Position numbers and translations under genes: made by a program
Shown here: piece by piece, positions 5,809 to 8,961 of the stretch
Layout of the letters: the number at the start of each line of letters is the position of its first letter
Position numbering within the stretch: the stretch's first letter is position 1
The notes under the pieces: model-generated
The model's database searches: none
What the model saw: only the letters and a program-made list of their open reading frames with translations
What the model was told of the DNA's origin: nothing
Assembly: GCA_007127575.1 (NCBI GenBank)
Contig: SKZC01000312.1
Coordinates: 1-8,961 of the forward strand
DNA length: 8,961 bases
Source of the DNA: Gemmatimonadota bacterium
Lineage (GTDB): Bacteria > Gemmatimonadota > Gemmatimonadetes > Longimicrobiales > Gaopeijiaceae
Direction of reading: 5' to 3'

Positions 5809-7464
5809 TTAGTACATGCCGCCCATTCCGCCCATTCCGCCCATTCCGCCACCGCCACCACCGCCGGGACCATCATCGTCGTCATCGGGGTGCTCCACGA
5901 TGACCGCCTCGGTGGTGAGCAGGAGACCCGAGATGGACGAAGCGTTCTGGAGGGCGATCCGCACCACCTTGGTGGGATCGATGACCCCCGCCTTCACCAG
6001 GTCTTCGAACTCGCCGGTCTGGGCGTTGTAGCCATGGTTCGTCTTCTTCGACTCCCGCACCTTGGCCACCACGATGGACCCCTCGGCACCCGAGTTCTGG
6101 GCAATCTGGCGAATGGGCGCCTCCAGCGCCCGCCTGAGGATGTCCACGCCCACCTGCTCGTCCTGACGCCCGATGGTGAAGCCGTCCAGGGCGGTCTGAG
6201 CGCGAAGGAGGGCCACACCACCTCCGGGGACGATGCCCTCTTCCACAGCGGCACGCGTCGCGTGAAGGGCGTCCTCCACCCGGGCCTTCTTCTCCTTCAT
6301 CGCCGTCTCGGTGGCGGCCCCCACGTTAATGACGGCCACTCCACCGGCCAGCTTCGCCAGGCGCTCCTGGAGCTTCTCCCGGTCGTAGTCGGAAGTGGAG
6401 GCATCGATGGCATTCCGGATCTCTTCGATCCGGCCCTGGATCTTCTGGCCTTCGCCGCCACCGTCCACGATGGTGGTGTTCTCCTTCTCCACCACCACGC
6501 GCTTGGCAGTCCCCAGGTCGCTCACCACCGCGTTCTCCAGCTTGAAGCCCACCTCCTCGGAGATGACCTGTCCGCCGGTGAGAACCGCGATGTCCTGGAG
6601 CATCTGCTTCCGCCGGTCACCGAAGCCAGGCGCCTTCACGGCGCAGACCTTCAGGGTGCCCCGGAGCTTGTTCACCACCAGAGTGGCCAGGGCCTCGCCC
6701 TCCACTTCCTCGGAGATGATCAGGAGAGGCTTACCCGCCTGAGCCACCTTTTCCAGGATGGGCAGGAGGTCCTTCATGCTGGAAATCTTCTGGTCGTGGA
6801 TGAGGATCATGGGATCATCCAGGACCACTTCCATCCGCTCCGGATCGGTCACGAAGTACGGGGACAGGTAACCGCGGTCGAACTGCATTCCCTCCACGGT
6901 CTCCAGGGTGGTCTCGAGCCCCTTGGCCTCCTCCACCGTGATGACGCCGTCCTTCCCCACCTTCTCCATGGCCTCGGCGATGAGCTCACCAATCTCGGCG
7001 TCGCTGTTGGCGGAGATGGTCCCCACCTGAGCGATCTCCTTCTTGCCCTTCGTGTCCACCGAGAGGTCACGGAGCTTGTCCACCACCACCTCTACCGCCT
7101 GATCGATCCCCCTCTTGATGGCCATGGGGTCCGCCCCGGCGGTGACGTTCTTCAGCCCCTCGGAGAAGATGGCCTGGGCCAGCACGGTGGCAGTGGTGGT
7201 CCCGTCACCTGCGATATCGGAGGTCTTGGTGGCCACCTCTTTCACCATCTGGGCGCCCATGTTCTCCACAGGCTCCTCCAGCTCCACCTCTTTGGCCACG
7301 GTGACACCGTCCTTGGTCACCGTGGGAGCTCCGAACTTCCGATCCAGGACCACGTTCCGGCCCTTGGGCCCCAGGGTCACCTTCACCGCCTGGGCCAGCT
7401 TGTCTACGCCCGCTTTGAGCTTGGTACGCGCCTCTACGTCGAATTTGAGATCCTTCGCTGCCAT
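5809..7464 (-). CDS. groEL: 60 kDa chaperonin GroEL
   Basis: GroEL forms the double heptameric ring that folds proteins in the cytoplasm with ATP and GroES. The product is 551 residues and its N-terminal numbering matches E. coli GroEL. It has the nucleotide-binding LGPKGRNVVLD (31-41), Asp52 and DGTTT (87-91). The apical domain includes EGMQFDRGYLSPYF. The equatorial return has VEDALHATRAAVEEGIVPGGG, which holds the catalytic aspartate and the chaperonin signature. The C-terminus has five Asp, a seven-Gly run and GGM repeats, ending in GGMY. ATG at 7464 follows AAGGAG with 9-nt spacing. It is 108 bp downstream of groES and shares its CIRCE-controlled promoter. It looks fully intact and is probably the main housekeeping copy. 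Confidence 0.99.
   Translation of the reverse strand: MAAKDLKFDVEARTKLKAGVDKLAQAVKVTLGPKGRNVVLDRKFGAPTVTKDGVTVAKEVELEEPVENMGAQMVKEVATKTSDIAGDGTTTATVLAQAIFSEGLKNVTAGADPMAIKRGIDQAVEVVVDKLRDLSVDTKGKKEIAQVGTISANSDAEIGELIAEAMEKVGKDGVITVEEAKGLETTLETVEGMQFDRGYLSPYFVTDPERMEVVLDDPMILIHDQKISSMKDLLPILEKVAQAGKPLLIISEEVEGEALATLVVNKLRGTLKVCAVKAPGFGDRRKQMLQDIAVLTGGQVISEEVGFKLENAVVSDLGTAKRVVVEKENTTIVDGGGEGQKIQGRIEEIRNAIDASTSDYDREKLQERLAKLAGGVAVINVGAATETAMKEKKARVEDALHATRAAVEEGIVPGGGVALLRAQTALDGFTIGRQDEQVGVDILRRALEAPIRQIAQNSGAEGSIVVAKVRESKKTNHGYNAQTGEFEDLVKAGVIDPTKVVRIALQNASSISGLLLTTEAVIVEHPDDDDDGPGGGGGGGMGGMGGMGGMY
5815..5850 (-). repeat. 9-nt tandem repeat encoding the GroEL Gly-Gly-Met tail
   Basis: The unit CATTCCGCC (plus strand) is repeated exactly three times at 5824-5850. 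A fourth, one-base-diverged copy with GCC for TCC precedes it at 5815-5823. Together they encode Met-Gly-Gly repeats at the end of groEL. GGM repeats are a known flexible tail lining the GroEL cavity. The near-identical units suggest expansion or contraction by slippage. Confidence 0.8.
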
Positions 7465-7496
7465 CGTCGTTTACTCCTTCTTCATCGCTGGTTCGG

Positions 7497-7515
7497 GCCC
7501 GGAACGGTTCCGGGC
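7497..7515 (-). other. Stable hairpin in groES-groEL spacer (groEL-proximal)
   Basis: GCCCGGAA and TTCCGGGC (7515-7508 with 7504-7497) form a perfect 8-bp stem with a 3-nt loop, ending about 22 nt before the groEL Shine-Dalgarno sequence. There is no T-run, so it is not a normal terminator. It may affect mRNA processing, stability or groEL translation. Confidence 0.6.
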
Positions 7516-7534
7516 ACTGTCCGACATCGTTCAT

Positions 7535-7553
7535 GCCGGGAAAAAATCCCGGC
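7535..7553 (-). other. Stable hairpin in groES-groEL spacer (groES-proximal)
   Basis: GCCGGGA and TCCCGGC (7553-7547 with 7541-7535) form a perfect 7-bp stem with a loop of five T on the minus strand, starting about 20 nt after the groES stop. The T residues lie in the loop rather than after the stem, so it does not read as an intrinsic terminator. Confidence 0.6.
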
Positions 7554-7572
7554 CCACTCCTTGACCCGGCCG

Positions 7573-7887
7573 TCAGCTTCCGATAATGGCCAGAAGGTCC
7601 GCCTCCCGGAGGATGAGGTACTCCTCCCCATCCACCGTCACCTCGGTTCCGCTGTACTTCCCGTAGAGGACCACGTCCCCCACGCTGACATCGGGCGCCA
7701 GGCGCTCACCCTGCTCGGAGAGCTTCCCGGGCCCCACCGCCACCACCTTCCCCTGCTGGGGCTTTTCCTTGGCTGTGTCGGGGATGTACAGACCCCCTCG
7801 GGTCTGCTCCGCCTCTTCAAGGGCCTGCACTACCACCCGGTCTGCGAGGGGCTGTACTTTGGTGTCGGCTGCCGACTTCGTGGCCAT
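7573..7887 (-). CDS. groES: 10 kDa co-chaperonin GroES
   Basis: GroES is the heptameric lid of the GroEL folding chamber. The product is 104 residues, slightly longer than the usual 95-97 because of about ten extra residues (ATKSAADTKV) before the conserved PLADRVVV (13-20). The mobile loop is EEAEQTRGGLYIPDTAKEKP (24-43). The rest matches the family, with GKVVAVGPG (46-54), VGDVVLYGKYSGTEV (69-83) and EYLILREADLLAII (89-102). The triad that contacts GroEL, usually Ile-Val-Leu, reads Leu-Tyr-Ile here. I chose ATG at 7887 because GGAGGA lies 8 nt upstream. The in-frame start at 7956 lies inside the CIRCE operator. groEL follows after 108 bp as one operon, controlled by the promoter and CIRCE just upstream. 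Confidence 0.97.
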   Translation of the reverse strand: MATKSAADTKVQPLADRVVVQALEEAEQTRGGLYIPDTAKEKPQQGKVVAVGPGKLSEQGERLAPDVSVGDVVLYGKYSGTEVTVDGEEYLILREADLLAIIGS

Positions 7888-7945
7888 CGTGTCGTTCCTC
7901 CGGTGTTCGACGTGAGTAGCTGAATCAGGGACTCGGAACATCCTG

Positions 7946-7972
7946 CTAGCACTCACCTGACTTGAGTGCTAA
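7946..7972 (-). promoter_or_regulatory. CIRCE operator (HrcA binding site)
   Basis: On the minus strand the site reads TTAGCACTC-N9-GAGTGCTAG, matching the CIRCE consensus inverted repeat at 17 of 18 positions; only the last base differs. It starts about 7 nt after the predicted transcription start and 58 nt before groES. HrcA bound here would block transcription, and heat inactivation of HrcA would release it. hrcA itself is not in the window. Confidence 0.95.
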
Positions 7973-7985
7973 CAATCCGCTAGGG

Positions 7986-8013
7986 AATGTACACCTTCAG
8001 GTCCCAGTGTCAA
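7986..8013 (-). promoter_or_regulatory. groESL promoter (sigma-70 type)
   Basis: A perfect TTGACA (8013-8008) is separated by 16 nt from TACATT (7991-7986, 4 of 6). The start would be near 7979, placing the CIRCE element at about +8 to +34. Vegetative promoter plus CIRCE is the standard HrcA-controlled arrangement, and I see no need for a heat-shock sigma factor. Confidence 0.75.
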
Positions 8014-8104
8014 CCATGGGAACGGCGAGATGGGAGGAAGGGAAGGACGCCCGGCGAAGTCCTGATCCGCCAAGGGCTTTGGGCGCCCGCTCTTCGGGCT
8101 GATA

Positions 8105-8136
8105 GGACCGGCTCGTGGGAGGGGAGAGGCCGGTCC
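8105..8136 (-). terminator. Terminator-like hairpin after the isoprenoid synthase gene
   Basis: GGACCGGC (8136-8129) pairs perfectly with GCCGGTCC (8112-8105) over a 16-nt loop, starting 22 nt after the stop codon. A smaller GCCCG/CGGGC stem (8099-8095 with 8089-8085) follows. Neither is followed by a T-run, so termination efficiency is uncertain. The position between this gene and the groESL promoter supports an end-of-transcript role. Confidence 0.4.
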
Positions 8137-8157
8137 CTCCAGGGGGTCAGGTAGCGG

Positions 8158-8961
8158 TCAGGCGCCGGCTGCGGACAGCTCCTTCATACGTCCCGTCCCC
8201 TCCAATCCCACTATGGCGTGAACCACGTGACGGGAGAGCTCTGGAGGGAACCAGAACCCCAGGCCCTTCAGGGTCTCGAAGGACTGGCGAGCCTCGGCGT
8301 ACGCCCGCTCCAGAACGGCGTGGGCCGACCTGCGAAAGTCGGACTCCACCACCCCGTCGGCGGGGACGCGTCCATCTTCCAGGAGCTCCTGAAGGCGGGC
8401 CCGCTCCTCCCGGGTTCCGGAATGATGGATCTGGGCTACCAGGAGGTTGTGGCTCCGTCGGCCCAGGTCGAACTCGAAGTCAGTGAGGTCGTCTACAATC
8501 TGGAAGGCAGTGCCCAGCCGGGCTACCGCAGGCTCAGCCTGGGAGAGTCGATCCGCCACCTCGCCGACCTCCAACCGGCTGGGAGCTACGAAAGCCAATG
8601 TGAAGAGGGCTCCACCCCGGACTCGGTGGACCCGGTCCACCATCTCTTCGGGAGCGGGGATCTCCTCCACGCCCCCCTCTTCAGACCCCTCTAGCTCTCC
8701 GATTTCGGCCATCCGGTCCAAGAGGCCCCGGAGGACCCGGTCACGATCCTCGGACCTGACACTTCCCGTCTCCACCCGACGATCCAACACCCGCCGGATG
8801 AGCCGCTCGAAGCACATGAGCTGAAGGATGGAGAGGAACCGGGACCCGGAGCTGACTCGGAGAGGAAGGAGGCTCTTGGCCTGGTCGTCGAAGATGTTGT
8901 CCGCTGCCGTGATGGTCCCCTTGATGCAGAAGTTCAACTCGGTGTAGAGGGCCAGCCGGTC
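8158..8961 (-). CDS. Class I isoprenoid (polyprenyl) synthase-like protein, partial (runs off right edge)
   Basis: The open frame continues to the right edge, giving 267 C-terminal residues; a TTG at 8937 is only an internal codon. Two aspartate-rich motifs identify the trans-prenyltransferase/class I isoprenoid synthase fold, where they bind the Mg-diphosphate of the allylic substrate. The first is DNIFDDQAK (residues 21-29 of the visible part). The second is DDLTDFEFDLGRRSHNLL (157-174), preceded by LGTAFQIV (149-156). The lysine-containing GKxxGxDL...GK context after the second motif in ordinary polyprenyl synthases is absent; RRSHN takes its place. The exact product therefore cannot be named, and it may be a paralog with a different substrate. 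The fold is well supported and the specific function is not. It lies 185 bp upstream of the CIRCE element and is probably a separate transcript. Confidence 0.75.
   Translation of the reverse strand, partial: DRLALYTELNFCIKGTITAADNIFDDQAKSLLPLRVSSGSRFLSILQLMCFERLIRRVLDRRVETGSVRSEDRDRVLRGLLDRMAEIGELEGSEEGGVEEIPAPEEMVDRVHRVRGGALFTLAFVAPSRLEVGEVADRLSQAEPAVARLGTAFQIVDDLTDFEFDLGRRSHNLLVAQIHHSGTREERARLQELLEDGRVPADGVVESDFRRSAHAVLERAYAEARQSFETLKGLGFWFPPELSRHVVHAIVGLEGTGRMKELSAAGA

Noticed and set aside
5890..7923. A 677-codon open frame on the plus strand antisense to groEL and groES
   Set aside because: It mirrors the GC-biased third positions of groEL/groES, gives a His/Leu/Gly-rich product with no recognisable domain, and the minus-strand genes are certain.
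7888..7956. N-terminal extension of groES to 7956
   Set aside because: The extension would start inside the CIRCE operator. ATG 7887 has GGAGGA at ideal spacing and fits GroES length.
1..8961. CRISPR arrays, insertion sequences, tRNA or rRNA genes, prophage or defence genes
   Set aside because: I saw no spaced direct repeats, transposase-like frames, cloverleaf sequences or rRNA motifs. The DNA is filled by conserved housekeeping genes.

Overview
The window is GC-rich bacterial DNA (roughly two thirds G+C by eye). Every gene I can support lies on the minus strand, so transcription runs from the right edge to the left edge. In transcription order it carries: the C-terminal part of a divergent class I isoprenoid synthase (8961-8158, cut by the right edge); groES (7887-7573) and groEL (7464-5809) behind a TTGACA-type promoter with a CIRCE operator; thrS (5581-3659); then infC (3359-2841), rpmI (2818-2621), rplT (2601-2236), pheS (2201-1164) and the first 389 codons of pheT (1167-1, cut by the left edge).

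The organism is a free-living-type bacterium with HrcA/CIRCE heat-shock control, a single-copy-style groESL operon and the thrS-infC-rpmI-rplT-pheS-pheT order familiar from E. coli. High GC, the CIRCE element, a GroEL tail ending in GGMY and the strongly GC-biased codons would fit a lineage such as Gemmatimonadota. That placement is a guess from recall; a marker-gene tree would be needed to settle it.

The layout works as two functional blocks. groES/groEL is a chaperonin operon with its own heat-shock-regulated promoter and a terminator-like hairpin downstream of groEL. The second block makes translation components: ThrRS, IF3, ribosomal proteins L35 and L20, and both PheRS subunits. It appears to have one promoter ahead of thrS and probably a second inside the 299-bp thrS-infC gap. 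That gap also holds a strong intrinsic terminator just before infC, which looks like a transcription attenuator. Genes from infC onward are packed tightly (gaps of 22, 19 and 34 bp, then a 4-bp ATGA overlap), which indicates co-transcription and translational coupling.

I found no undescribed system: this is mostly conserved housekeeping DNA. The items worth a second look are regulatory. They are the infC ATC start codon with a perfectly placed Shine-Dalgarno sequence (missed by ATG-based gene calling), the structured leader with an attenuator ahead of infC, two stable hairpins in the groES-groEL spacer, and the unusual sequence of the partial isoprenoid synthase.
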